NCBI GenBank assembly: GCA_903881545.1
Contig: CAIRTQ010000086.1
Span: forward strand, 1 to 64,000
Direction of reading: 5' to 3'
Source of the DNA: an uncultured Elusimicrobia bacterium
GTDB lineage: Bacteria > Elusimicrobiota > Elusimicrobia > UBA1565 > UBA9628
DNA: 64,000 bases
In this document: positions 19,324 to 28,869 of the stretch, piece by piece
How positions within the stretch are numbered: the stretch's first letter is position 1
Layout of the letters: every line of letters begins with the position of its first letter
Translations under genes and position numbers: made by a program
Notes under the pieces: generated by a model
Databases searched by the model: none
Told to the model about the DNA's origin: nothing
What the model saw: the letters and a program-made list of their open reading frames with translations, nothing else

Positions 19324-20658
19324 TCACTGGCCGCCGCCCAGAGCACTGTTGACGCGCTCCAAGCCTGCCTTAGCATCAGAGTTCGACGGGTCCAATTGCA
19401 AGGCATGGGTCCACTCGTTGCGCGCCTTCTCCAAATCACCCTTATCGTAGTAGATCATCCCGGAAAGATAGTACTGCTGGGACTGGCGCCGGTTCTCCTC
19501 GGTGGCGGACGCGGAGGGGCCGGCGGGGGCCGGGGCCGCGGTCGGGGCAGCGGCCTCCTTGGCCTTCTGCTCCGCCTCCTTGGCCTTCCTCTCGACCTCG
19601 GCCTTGGCGGCCGCCTCGGCGGCCCGGCGCTTGGCCTCCTCGTCCCTCTCCTTGACCAATTCGGCCGACCGCGCCCTGGCCGCCTGCTCGCGACGGATCT
19701 GCTCGCTGGCCCGGGCGATCAGTTGATCCGCAGCGCGGGAGTCGTAGCCGTAGCTCACCGCCTTCCTCCATTCCGCCTCCGCGTCGACGTAGCGGCGGGC
19801 CTCGTAGAGCCGGCGCCCCGCGGCCACGTGCTGGCTGGCCATCTCGGCGCGCAGTTCCGCCTGCAGCTTCTGGGCTTTGGCGTTGCCCGGGCCGAGCGCC
19901 AAAACCTGATCGAGCATCTTGAGAGCCTCGTCGACAAGCCCCTGCCCGTAAAGGTTCAGCGCGGTCTGCAGCTTCTCATTGGCGTCAGCCTCCCGCACCT
20001 CGGCCTCGACCTTGGCGATGGCGGGGACCAGACGGGGATAACGGTTGTTAAGGGCCAAGGCCGCATACCATTGGTCCAGACATTCGCGTAGCCGGTGCTG
20101 GCGGTAGGCCTTTTGCCCGCGACGAAAATGGTCGTCGGCCATCTCGCCGCGCGCCTTCCTAAGCCACCAGCGGGCCTTAAGGTTGCTCGGGGAGAGCTTG
20201 ACCGCCTCCTCCCAGCGCGAGGCCGCCTCCACCAGACGGCCCTGGCGGTAGAGCGCCATACCTTCCTCGAAACGGTCATCGACGAGCTTGGCCGCCGAGG
20301 CGTGCGGCTTGAGCGAGCCGTTGAGCTCGACGCAGGCCCGCCGCAGGATGGCGGCGTCCTCGTTGTTGGGGTCGATGGCCAGGATTTTAGCGGAGAGATC
20401 CCGCGCGCCCTCGTAGTCACCCTTCTGGTAGAGCTCGAAAGCATTGTCGTAGACCCCGGCCAGGGTCTTGTGCATGAGGCGCGCCTTCTCCAGCTGGATG
20501 GTGTAAAGGAATCTCTTTTTGTCGTCCTCGGAGGTGATGGTCCCCAGGTTGATTTTGGCCATGTTCAGGAATAGGGCATCGGCGTCCTGGGTCTTGGGCA
20601 GGTCCTGACCCCAAGCGAAGGGTGTGAGCCACAGGCCCAGCGCGATTCGGCTGAGCAT
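19324..20658 (-). CDS. TPR-repeat protein
   Basis: Repeated TPR motifs; signal-like N-terminus; adjacent to tadC. Confidence 0.75.
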   Translation of the reverse strand: MLSRIALGLWLTPFAWGQDLPKTQDADALFLNMAKINLGTITSEDDKKRFLYTIQLEKARLMHKTLAGVYDNAFELYQKGDYEGARDLSAKILAIDPNNEDAAILRRACVELNGSLKPHASAAKLVDDRFEEGMALYRQGRLVEAASRWEEAVKLSPSNLKARWWLRKARGEMADDHFRRGQKAYRQHRLRECLDQWYAALALNNRYPRLVPAIAKVEAEVREADANEKLQTALNLYGQGLVDEALKMLDQVLALGPGNAKAQKLQAELRAEMASQHVAAGRRLYEARRYVDAEAEWRKAVSYGYDSRAADQLIARASEQIRREQAARARSAELVKERDEEAKRRAAEAAAKAEVERKAKEAEQKAKEAAAPTAAPAPAGPSASATEENRRQSQQYYLSGMIYYDKGDLEKARNEWTHALQLDPSNSDAKAGLERVNSALGGGQ

Positions 20659-21557
20659 CAGAATCCCAAGCCGCCGGACATCAGCGTTTTCAGCATCGGC
20701 GCCAGCATCATGATGAACACGGTGGGGAAGATGAAAATGAACAAGGGGATCAGCATCTTGGTGGCGGCCTGGGCGGCGAGCTTCTCGGCCTTGTTGAGCC
20801 GCCGGAAGCGCATGTCGGTGGCGTAGTTGCGCAGCAGCTCCACCAGGCTCGTGCCCAGCTCGTCCGACTGGATGATGAGCCCGACGAACGAGCGGATCTC
20901 CTGGGTGCCCGTGCGCATGGCCAGGCGCTTGAGGGCGTCGCGGCGGGAGTAGCCCAGCGATATCTCGTTGATCATCTTACCCAGCTCAACCTCAAGCTCG
21001 GTCTTGACCTTGGCGTTCTTGAGGATGCGGTCGATGGCCGTCATGTAGTCCAGACCGGCCTCGATGGTCAGCGCGGCCAGGTCCACGAACGTGGGGAAAT
21101 TACGCATGATGACGGCCTGCCGGGCCCGGATACGGCTGTTGAACAAGGAGTCCGGGATGAAGAATGCGACGAGCCCGAAAGGGGTCAGGAAAAAAGACTT
21201 GGAGACGAAATAGAAGAACCCGCAGAGCAGGACCGCCGCCAGCTCCTTGAGGTGCAGCATATCCAAGGGGGTCGGCTTGTCGGGACGCCCCATCATCATG
21301 TGTAGTTCCTCAAGCATAACGTCGAGGTGGAAGGTCTTCAGGAGGAACAGGTCGAGGCGGTCCAGGAAGCCGCCGTGCGGGTCAAGGCTCTCGAAGGCCG
21401 AGGTCATGCCCAGGCCGCGCTTGGCCAGCTGCGACAGGTCGGAAGACTCCGGGGCGGGCGGCGGGGTCAGCAGCCGCTGGATGGCGGTGTAGGCGGCAAC
21501 CGAGCCCAGGACGCCGATGACCAGCAGCAGGTAGTGCGCGAAGGTTCCCGCGATCAT
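20658..21557 (-). CDS. tadC: TadC-like type II secretion F-family inner-membrane protein
   Basis: T2SF-like LAALTIEAGLDYMTAIDRIL..SFVGLIIQSDELGTSLVELLRNYATDMR; overlaps tadB. Confidence 0.85.
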   Translation of the reverse strand: MIAGTFAHYLLLVIGVLGSVAAYTAIQRLLTPPPAPESSDLSQLAKRGLGMTSAFESLDPHGGFLDRLDLFLLKTFHLDVMLEELHMMMGRPDKPTPLDMLHLKELAAVLLCGFFYFVSKSFFLTPFGLVAFFIPDSLFNSRIRARQAVIMRNFPTFVDLAALTIEAGLDYMTAIDRILKNAKVKTELEVELGKMINEISLGYSRRDALKRLAMRTGTQEIRSFVGLIIQSDELGTSLVELLRNYATDMRFRRLNKAEKLAAQAATKMLIPLFIFIFPTVFIMMLAPMLKTLMSGGLGF

Positions 21558-23059
21558 ACCTGGATGTCTCCCAACTTATTGACCACCTTCATGCCGATGC
21601 CGATCCAGACCGTGCAAAACACCAGCACGAACACGCCCAGCGGAGTGAAGTAGAACGCCTTCATGGGGCCGGGCTGGAAGGCGAACATGATGAAGAACAT
21701 GACCCAGGGCATGATCCCAACCACGATGGCCTGGATGCGCTGCTGCGCGGTCATGGCCGCGGTCTTCTCAACGAGCTTGGTCTCCTCCCGGATGTTCTCC
21801 ACGATGCGGTCGAAGATCTTGGTCAGGTTGCCTCCCACCTGGCGTTGGATGACCACGGCCTTAATCATGTAGGCCAGCAGCCGGCTCTGCACGCGCTCCT
21901 CCACGCCCTCCAGTGCCCGTTCCAGGCTCGTGCCCAGCTGGTAATTCTTGATGGCTAGGCCGAATTCCTCGGAGATGGGCGGCTGCAGGTCCCGGTGCAC
22001 CAACTCCAGGCACTGCACCAAGTCGACGCCGGAGCGCAGGCCATTGGACATCAGGACCATGGCGTCCATAAGCTGGGCCTCGCACTTCATGCCGCGGCGC
22101 CAGCGGATGTTATTCAGGAGCCAGCCGGGCAGGATCAGCCCGCCGTAGATGCCGAAGCCCGTGAAGATCAGGAAGCCGAAAGGATTGAAGCTCAGCAGTC
22201 CCAGCACCAGGCCCAACACGGCCGGGCCGCCCACCAGGTAGTTGACCTTGATGGTGATGAACTGCCGCTCGTAGTCGTGCGCCCACTGCTTGGCCTTGGC
22301 CTTGTAATCCTCCGCGTACTTGGCGATGCGCCCCTCGTTCATGCTGCCCACCAGAAAGAAGGCCGCGAAGATCAGCGCGATGCCGCCGAGCTTGAAGAGC
22401 GTGGCCATGACCAGCGCGCCCCGGCGGCCCCCGGAGTCCGGCGGGGCGTAGCCCCGCGGGGCCCGGCCGAGGACATCGAAGGCGTTGTTGCTCAGGGCGC
22501 CCACCGCCATCACGGCGTCATTGTAGCCCTCGGCGTTGGCTGAGGTGAGCGCGTCGACGACGCTGTCCATCTCCTTGAGGATCAGATCAAAATCGGCCAT
22601 GACCGCCCGGCCGCGCCCGCCCAGGGAGCTCCCCAGCCGCGCCCGCAGCAGGCGGTCCAGGGACATCTGGAAGCGGATGCGGTTGTCGGCGTAGTCACGC
22701 GCCAGGCTCGCGGGCGGGACCAGCTGGCCGCCATCGACGGGCATGAAGGTCTTGCGGGTGAGCTCGAAGAACTCGTAGAGCACCGAGAACGGCGCCTGCC
22801 AGAGCTGCGCCTCGTTGAGGACACCTTCCTCCGGATCCTTCCAGACCGGGCGCCGGACCATGGCGTCGAGGGTCTGGTCGATCCAGGACGGCACCTGCAG
22901 GGCCGGATCGCGATCCTTCTTAAAGTAGTGATAGCTGATCTGGCTGCGCGCCTCCGCCCCGCTGCCCTTGTCCACGAGGAACTTGACCTGGGCCGGGGCA
23001 AAAACCTGCGCCGCGCCGGGCGCGGCCCACAACCAGACGGCGGCGAGCAGGGCGTTCAT
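21554..23059 (-). CDS. tadB: TadB-like type II secretion F-family inner-membrane protein
   Basis: T2SF-like LMDAMVLMSNGLRSGVDLVQCLELVHRDLQPPISEEFGLAIKNYQLGTSLERALEGVEERV. Confidence 0.85.
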   Translation of the reverse strand: MNALLAAVWLWAAPGAAQVFAPAQVKFLVDKGSGAEARSQISYHYFKKDRDPALQVPSWIDQTLDAMVRRPVWKDPEEGVLNEAQLWQAPFSVLYEFFELTRKTFMPVDGGQLVPPASLARDYADNRIRFQMSLDRLLRARLGSSLGGRGRAVMADFDLILKEMDSVVDALTSANAEGYNDAVMAVGALSNNAFDVLGRAPRGYAPPDSGGRRGALVMATLFKLGGIALIFAAFFLVGSMNEGRIAKYAEDYKAKAKQWAHDYERQFITIKVNYLVGGPAVLGLVLGLLSFNPFGFLIFTGFGIYGGLILPGWLLNNIRWRRGMKCEAQLMDAMVLMSNGLRSGVDLVQCLELVHRDLQPPISEEFGLAIKNYQLGTSLERALEGVEERVQSRLLAYMIKAVVIQRQVGGNLTKIFDRIVENIREETKLVEKTAAMTAQQRIQAIVVGIMPWVMFFIMFAFQPGPMKAFYFTPLGVFVLVFCTVWIGIGMKVVNKLGDIQV

Positions 23060-25323
23060 CGGTCAGCCGGCGGGGGCGCCACGGGCGGCACCGCCGACGC
23101 CTTCTTCTTCTTGGTCGTCTCGCTGAGGAACATCTCCCGCGAGACGCTCATGCCCTTAAGCTTGAACTCGTCGTAGAAAGAGGGCACGTAATCCTCGGCC
23201 GTATAGTTCCCGATGCTGCGTCCCTGCTCGTCCACGGTCACCTGGTGGAAGCGGTAGATGTCGCGAGTGTGGACCTGCACCCCCTCCTTGCCCGTGATCT
23301 CCGTGATGTAGGTGACGCGGCGCTTACCGTCGGAGAAGCGCGAGATCTGGACGACGAGGTGGACGGCGCTGGCAATCATGTCGGTCAAGACGCTCATAGG
23401 GAGTTCCGTGCCCGACATGAGGCACATGGCAGAGAGGCGCGAGATGGCGTCTGAGGGGGTATTAGCATGGATGGTGGCCAGGGACCCTTCATGGCCCGTG
23501 TTCATGGCCTGCAGCATGTCCAGGGCCTCGCCGCCGCGGCACTCGCCGACCACGATGCGGTCAGGGCGCATGCGCAGACAGTTCTTGACCAGGTCGCGAA
23601 TGGTAATCTCGCCCTTGCCCTCAATGTTGGGCGGCCGGCTCTCCAGGCGCACCCAGTGCTCCTGCATCAGCTTGAGCTCAGCCGTGTCCTCCACCGTAAT
23701 GATGCGCTCGTCCTCCGGGATGAAGTTGGAGAGCATGTTCAAGAAGGTGGTCTTGCCGGTGCCGGTGCCGCCCGAGATGATGATGTTCTTGCGCAGGAGT
23801 ACGCAGCTCCGGAGGAACTCGATCATCTCCGGGGACACGGAGCCGAAGCGGATGACGTCCTTGGCCGTGAAGGGCTTGGCCGAGAAGCGCCGGATCGTCA
23901 GGCTCGGCCCGGAAACCGCCAGCGGCGCGATGATGGCGTTGACCCGGCTGCCGTCTTTTAGCCGGGCGTCCACCAGCGGCACAGACTCGTCGATGCGCCG
24001 GCCGATGGGGGCCACGATGCGTTTGATGACCTGGATGACCTGCTCGTCGTTGCGGAAACGGTTGGGCAGGAGCACCAGCTTGCCGGCCCGTTCGATGTAG
24101 ATATGGTCATACGAGTTGACCATGATCTCGTTGACGCTGGGGTCGCGCATGAGCGCCTGCAGGGGGCCCAGGCCCAGGATCTCGTCGACCAGCTCGGCGA
24201 CGAACTGCTCGCGCAACGCGCGCGAGAGCGGCAGGTTGGCCTCCTTCTGTAGGAAGTTCTCGATGATGCTGGAGACCTTCTGGCGGTTCTCCTCGTTATG
24301 CGCCGCGTCGTCGGTGATGCGAATGCGCTCCGTCTCCATGGCGGCGACGACGGATTTGTGCAGGCGGGTCTTGAGCTCGTCCCAGAAGTCCGGCACGTCG
24401 GACGAGACCGCGGCCGCCGCCGGCTTGGCCGTGGCGGACTTGACGGCGGGGCCGCCGCCCTGGGGCTTCCAGAGGAAATCGGCCCCTTCGCCGAACTCCT
24501 CGGCCGCCATAAAGCTGTCCCAGGACTTCACGGCGGGCTTGATCTCCATGGTCCGGCCCAGGAGGATGCGCAGGGTCTTGACCCACTCGCTCTGCAGGTT
24601 CTCCACCACCAGGATCTTCTGGGTGTTGGCGTACTCCGGCAAGAGGTCCTCCCAAGGCATGTAGGCCAGGACCTTCTTCTGCATCGCGCCGAAAAACCGG
24701 TCGACCTCCTTGGGGACGAGGGCGCCGGGGAGGTCCGCCGAGTTCACGATGATCTCGAACTTCTCCAAGGGAAAATGCAGGGCCTTGATGTCCTGGAACA
24801 GGTTGTAGGTGGCCTCGAAATGGGCCCTTTGCGGCAGGCAGGTCCAGAAGACCAGGTCGGCCAGATCGTAAGAGAATATCTGCATGGGGAAGAACGGGGT
24901 CACGTCCAGGAACAGGTCGTAGGATTCGGCCAGGGAGCCCAGGATCTGGGAGATGACCTGGGGCGAGAGGCCGAGTATCTCGGAGCGCTTGGCGGCCAAG
25001 GGCAGCAGGCCCACGCCCCATTGCGTGAAGGGGATGCGCCCCTTGAGCAACTTGCCCAGGCCCGTGGGGTTGTCCCCGACGAGCTGCACCATGCTGGCCA
25101 AGGTCGGCGGGTTCAAGCCCAGCGGGAAGGCCATATCAGTACGGCAGAGGGGGTCCATGTGGACGATGAGGACGCGCCGGTTCTGGCTCCCGGCCCAGGC
25201 CAGGGCGAGGTTCAAGGCCAGCGTGCTCGAGCCGACCCCCTCCTTGGGGCCGGTAAACACCAGGACCCGGCTCGGCTCCCGGGCCGGCCGCCCGGACTCT
25301 GCTTCAGGCGCGTTCTCTGCCAT
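23056..25323 (-). CDS. tadA: TadZ/CpaE-like - TadA/CpaF fusion ATPase
   Basis: C-terminal CpaF motifs (IISGGTGTGKTTFLNMLSNFIPEDERIITVEDTAELKL; GHEGSLATIHANTP); N-terminal ParA/TadZ-like FTGPKEGVGSSTLALNLALAWA. Confidence 0.9.
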   Translation of the reverse strand: MAENAPEAESGRPAREPSRVLVFTGPKEGVGSSTLALNLALAWAGSQNRRVLIVHMDPLCRTDMAFPLGLNPPTLASMVQLVGDNPTGLGKLLKGRIPFTQWGVGLLPLAAKRSEILGLSPQVISQILGSLAESYDLFLDVTPFFPMQIFSYDLADLVFWTCLPQRAHFEATYNLFQDIKALHFPLEKFEIIVNSADLPGALVPKEVDRFFGAMQKKVLAYMPWEDLLPEYANTQKILVVENLQSEWVKTLRILLGRTMEIKPAVKSWDSFMAAEEFGEGADFLWKPQGGGPAVKSATAKPAAAAVSSDVPDFWDELKTRLHKSVVAAMETERIRITDDAAHNEENRQKVSSIIENFLQKEANLPLSRALREQFVAELVDEILGLGPLQALMRDPSVNEIMVNSYDHIYIERAGKLVLLPNRFRNDEQVIQVIKRIVAPIGRRIDESVPLVDARLKDGSRVNAIIAPLAVSGPSLTIRRFSAKPFTAKDVIRFGSVSPEMIEFLRSCVLLRKNIIISGGTGTGKTTFLNMLSNFIPEDERIITVEDTAELKLMQEHWVRLESRPPNIEGKGEITIRDLVKNCLRMRPDRIVVGECRGGEALDMLQAMNTGHEGSLATIHANTPSDAISRLSAMCLMSGTELPMSVLTDMIASAVHLVVQISRFSDGKRRVTYITEITGKEGVQVHTRDIYRFHQVTVDEQGRSIGNYTAEDYVPSFYDEFKLKGMSVSREMFLSETTKKKKASAVPPVAPPPADR

Positions 25324-25335
25324 GTTGGGACGCCT

Positions 25336-26088
25336 CTATTTCACGATTTCCATGGTGATGAAAAGGAAAAGGGACTGCTGCGTCTCCGTGACGCTGGAGT
25401 AAGTGAAGAGCAGACCCAACAGAGGGATGCGGCCCAAGTACGGGATGCGCGACTTGCTCATGTTCTTGGTGCTCATCTTGAGCCCCCCCATGACCAGGGT
25501 CTCGCCGCTCTTGATCTCGACCGAGGTCCTCAACTGCCGGGTCACGATCGACGGGACCGTGGTATTGCCCACCTGCACGGTCTGGGAGAAGTTGGGGTTG
25601 GACACCTCCAGCCGCAGCTCCGCGCGGATGGTGTCCTTCTTGGTGGGGTTGATGATCGGCATAATACTGAGGGAGACACCGTACTTCTTGAACTCCGTGC
25701 CCACGCTCTGCGCGTTGGCCACCGGAAAAGGCACCTCGCCGCCCACTAGGAATTCGGCCTCCGCATTGGCCTGCACGATGAGCTTGGGGTTGGAGAGGAT
25801 CTGCGCCTTGCCCTCGGTCTCCAGCATCTTGAGCTGGGCCGACACGGCGGTCTGCCGCGCGAAGTCCCCGAGCTTGAAGATGCCCGGGATGTTCTTCTCC
25901 CCGAAGGTAATACCCGTCTGAAACGGCGTCCAAGCCAACCCCATGTCGAGCCCCGAGGAGCCGGCGATCTCCACGACGTCTGCGGAGACGGCGATGAGGG
26001 AGTCCTCGGGCTGGGCCCGCAGCGGCGCGGCGCCGCCCAGCAACAGCCACGCGCTCAGGACGGCCCCGGCGGTCTTTGGTCTGCTCAT
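25336..26088 (-). CDS. CpaC/RcpA-like secretin, short
   Basis: Signal peptide, ILSNPKLIVQANAEAEFLVGGEVPFPV, GETLVMGGLKMSTKNMSKSRIPYLGRIPLLGLLF; typical secretin core. Confidence 0.85.
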   Translation of the reverse strand: MSRPKTAGAVLSAWLLLGGAAPLRAQPEDSLIAVSADVVEIAGSSGLDMGLAWTPFQTGITFGEKNIPGIFKLGDFARQTAVSAQLKMLETEGKAQILSNPKLIVQANAEAEFLVGGEVPFPVANAQSVGTEFKKYGVSLSIMPIINPTKKDTIRAELRLEVSNPNFSQTVQVGNTTVPSIVTRQLRTSVEIKSGETLVMGGLKMSTKNMSKSRIPYLGRIPLLGLLFTYSSVTETQQSLFLFITMEIVK

Positions 26089-26114
26089 GTTGTCTTACCC
26101 TTGCGGTCGCAGTC

Positions 26115-26894
26115 CTATTTGAACAGTTTCCGGAAACTCGCCATCTCCATCGGATGCATCTCCACATCGCCCAGGCCGCGCAGGACCACGGTGGTCTCGC
26201 CCTGCTTCATGGCCAGGGCCAAGTACTGGGCCTCGTTGGGGTTGAGCGCCAGCGCGATCACGGCCTTTTCCGAAAGCGCGGCATTCTTGTCCTCTTTCGC
26301 CGCGGCGGCCTTGGCCTGCTGGGACGACATGCCCTGGCCGAGGTTCGTCCCCACCGCGATGATGAGCACGTTCTGCAGGATGGTGGCCGTCACCTTTTCC
26401 TTGCGGCTGTCCGCCATGAGCGCCTCGAAGGTCACCAGCACATCGACGCGGTCCCCGGGCTTGAGCAGGGCCTTGAGCTCGCCCTCGACGCCCATGATGG
26501 TGCCGCGGTAGCCCGGCGGGATCTTGACGCTCAGGCCCGCCTCGGGCGACAGCGAGATCAAGGCGGACTGCGAGATCTGATTGCCCTTGGGCACGCGGAT
26601 GCGGGTGACCAGGTTCGCGATCAGCTTGATGTCGGCCGGGGTCCGGACCTCGAAGGCGTCCTGCTCCATGTACTTGCGCGGGACCGGGATCGGAGTCACC
26701 ATCTCCTCCTTGAGCACAGTCCTTTCCGGGATGTCCACGTTGGCGACCAGCACCTGACCGGTCTCGTACGCGGAAGAGAGCGCCCGTTCCTTGCTGGTCA
26801 GCATCATGAGGTAAAAGATCGCGGCCCCCATGGCCAGCACCATCGGCACCATGATTCCTTTTTTTTCCATATCAGTAGTTGAGCGGCTGTTCAA
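26115..26894 (-). CDS. cpaB: CpaB/RcpC-like Flp pilus assembly protein
   Basis: VLVANVDIPERTVLKEEMVTPIPVP SAF-like domain; KPGDRVDVLVTF. Confidence 0.85.
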   Translation of the reverse strand: MNSRSTTDMEKKGIMVPMVLAMGAAIFYLMMLTSKERALSSAYETGQVLVANVDIPERTVLKEEMVTPIPVPRKYMEQDAFEVRTPADIKLIANLVTRIRVPKGNQISQSALISLSPEAGLSVKIPPGYRGTIMGVEGELKALLKPGDRVDVLVTFEALMADSRKEKVTATILQNVLIIAVGTNLGQGMSSQQAKAAAAKEDKNAALSEKAVIALALNPNEAQYLALAMKQGETTVVLRGLGDVEMHPMEMASFRKLFK

Positions 26895-27360
26895 TCGGCA
26901 TGCGCACGGTAGTAGTCAGCGTCTTGTACCCCATGTTAGCCGCGTCGGAAAGCCAGACGCTCTCCAAAGGGTTAAAACCGAAAATCAACTGCACGGTGTT
27001 CTTTCCAGTCACGACGATGTCGTAGTTCTGATGGCCGGCCTGCCGGTCCTGGACCGTCGGCTCATTGAAGCAGGAGACGCTAGCCGAGGGGAGGATATTC
27101 CTCATCAGGGAGGCCAGCCGCGAGCAATCGCCGTATAAGGAACCGTCATGCTTACACTGTGTCATGCCCCCGATCCGCGCCACCTCGTAGGTGGCGTGGT
27201 TGAGCACGATCATGCGGAAAGCCAGGTAGCCCATTTCCATGATGACAAAGACGATGGTAAGGAAGATGGGCAGGATGAGCAGCATCTCCACCAGCACCTG
27301 TCCTGGGAGCCCGCGTCCTGCCCGGAGGCTCCCAGCCTCTTCCCCGCCGATCTTCGACAC
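26872..27360 (-). CDS. TadE-like pseudopilin
   Basis: LPGQVLVEMLLILPIFLTIVFVIMEMGYLAFRMIVLNHATYEVAR. Confidence 0.8.
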   Translation of the reverse strand: MSKIGGEEAGSLRAGRGLPGQVLVEMLLILPIFLTIVFVIMEMGYLAFRMIVLNHATYEVARIGGMTQCKHDGSLYGDCSRLASLMRNILPSASVSCFNEPTVQDRQAGHQNYDIVVTGKNTVQLIFGFNPLESVWLSDAANMGYKTLTTTVRMPIEQPLNY

Positions 27361-27431
27361 GGATCCCCCCTCGCGACCCTGTCGGGTCCACGCCCAACGG
27401 CGATATTCCAGCTCCTGCGGCGGCGGGCTAT

Positions 27432-27617
27432 CTATTTATTGGCGTTGCTGCCAATCGTGCCTGCGGCGCCGGTGATCAATCCCTCGACCGTGCTTAGAAT
27501 ATTCGGCATATACTGCTTCAGCCCCCACCCCGCTGCCAGGACGACGGCGACGACGACGGTCAGCATCAACAGATACTCCACGGTGTTCTGGCCCTTGCGC
27601 TTCCCAGTTAGTTTCAT
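27432..27617 (-). CDS. Flp-type pilin
   Basis: 61 aa; KGQNTVEYLLMLTVVVAVVLAAGWGLKQY. Confidence 0.8.
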   Translation of the reverse strand: MKLTGKRKGQNTVEYLLMLTVVVAVVLAAGWGLKQYMPNILSTVEGLITGAAGTIGSNANK

Positions 27618-27631
27618 GATCGTTCTCCTCG

Positions 27632-27844
27632 TCAGTAATAGTCCCGAATAATGGCAGTCCCGGCGGCGATGAACAGCGACTTAAGCTGCCCCTGGAGGAA
27701 CCCATAAAGGCTCGCGAACATGGTCACCAGGATCAGCGTGGTCAGCAGATACTCGACCGCCGCTTGCGCCGGCCGCCGGTGCCGCCGCATCGCGCTCAGC
27801 CGCTCGCCAATCATGCCAATCAATGAGTTTATCAGCCGTCGCAT
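27632..27844 (-). CDS. Second Flp-like pilin
   Basis: 70 aa; RRPAQAAVEYLLTTLILVTMFASLYGFLQGQLK. Confidence 0.7.
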   Translation of the reverse strand: MRRLINSLIGMIGERLSAMRRHRRPAQAAVEYLLTTLILVTMFASLYGFLQGQLKSLFIAAGTAIIRDYY

Positions 27845-27864
27845 GACCTTGTCAACCAGAATCC

Positions 27865-28869
27865 TCAGAATTTCAGCTTGACCTCGAACTGCTCCGCCGT
27901 GCCCAAGGCGCCATAAGGGACGAAAGCGTAGTCCACCGCGAGGCCGTAGCCGAAGGCCCGGGAGGTGAACAGGCCCATGCCGAAAGAGAGCCCGGCGGAG
28001 CGGGACAAGCCCAGACCCTGTAGTGAATGGCTGAGGCTCTGGCCGAGGTTGTCGGCGTTGTAATAGCCGACCCGGAAGGCGATCTGGCCGAAGTCCAGGT
28101 ACTGCTCGGGGATTTGGAACTCGCCGCCGATTCCGGCGTGCACGCCGGAATCGGCGGACCGGCTGAACTCGCAGCTCACGTTGACGAAATCCCCTAGCCG
28201 CAGGGCCGCGCCGCCCCGCGCCGTAGCCGCAACGTTGACCGTGTTGGCGCCGAAGTTCTGCAGCGCGGCGCCCAGCGTGAGTATCCCGCTGGGCCGTATC
28301 AGCAGGCCGATGTCGCCAACCAGCGTGTCATGGATGGATCCAGCGAGGTCCTCATGCACCGCGCGCGCGGCGGCGCCCAGGAACAGCGTTTCATAGAAAA
28401 ACGAGCGCGCCAGGCCGAAGGACGCGAAGCCGTCGGCCACGTACACATTGGCGCCCACCTGCGGAATGCCGTTTTGGTCACGCACATCAAAGCCCGAAAC
28501 GCCGATATAAGCCACGTTGGCGCCCCAGACCGTGCGCCCCATAGGATGGGCATAGCCCAGATACACCGGCGCGCTGGTATCCTGCGCATGCATCATGTAA
28601 GCGTAGGACAGCTCCTTCTGCTGGGTCAGCGCTAGCCCCGCCGGGTTCCAAACCAGAGCATCCGTGCCTTCCGCCAGGGCCACATAAGCCTGCCCCAGCG
28701 CCATGGCCCGGGCCGACCCCTGCTGCAGCTTCAGGAACGTCGCACCGCCGGTGCCGGCCCCGTTAGACTGGGCCCGGGTCGGCACCGAGACGGCCGCCAG
28801 CAGGGCGCAGGCCCAAAGGGCCGCCCCCTGCCACGACCGCGCGTCGCCTGCCCATGCGTTCGGCTTCAT
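27865..28869 (-). CDS. PorV/PorQ-like outer-membrane beta-barrel protein
   Basis: Signal peptide; FLKLQQGSARAMALGQAYVALAEGTDALVWNPAGLA; ATGA overlap with upstream gene. Confidence 0.75.
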   Translation of the reverse strand: MKPNAWAGDARSWQGAALWACALLAAVSVPTRAQSNGAGTGGATFLKLQQGSARAMALGQAYVALAEGTDALVWNPAGLALTQQKELSYAYMMHAQDTSAPVYLGYAHPMGRTVWGANVAYIGVSGFDVRDQNGIPQVGANVYVADGFASFGLARSFFYETLFLGAAARAVHEDLAGSIHDTLVGDIGLLIRPSGILTLGAALQNFGANTVNVAATARGGAALRLGDFVNVSCEFSRSADSGVHAGIGGEFQIPEQYLDFGQIAFRVGYYNADNLGQSLSHSLQGLGLSRSAGLSFGMGLFTSRAFGYGLAVDYAFVPYGALGTAEQFEVKLKF

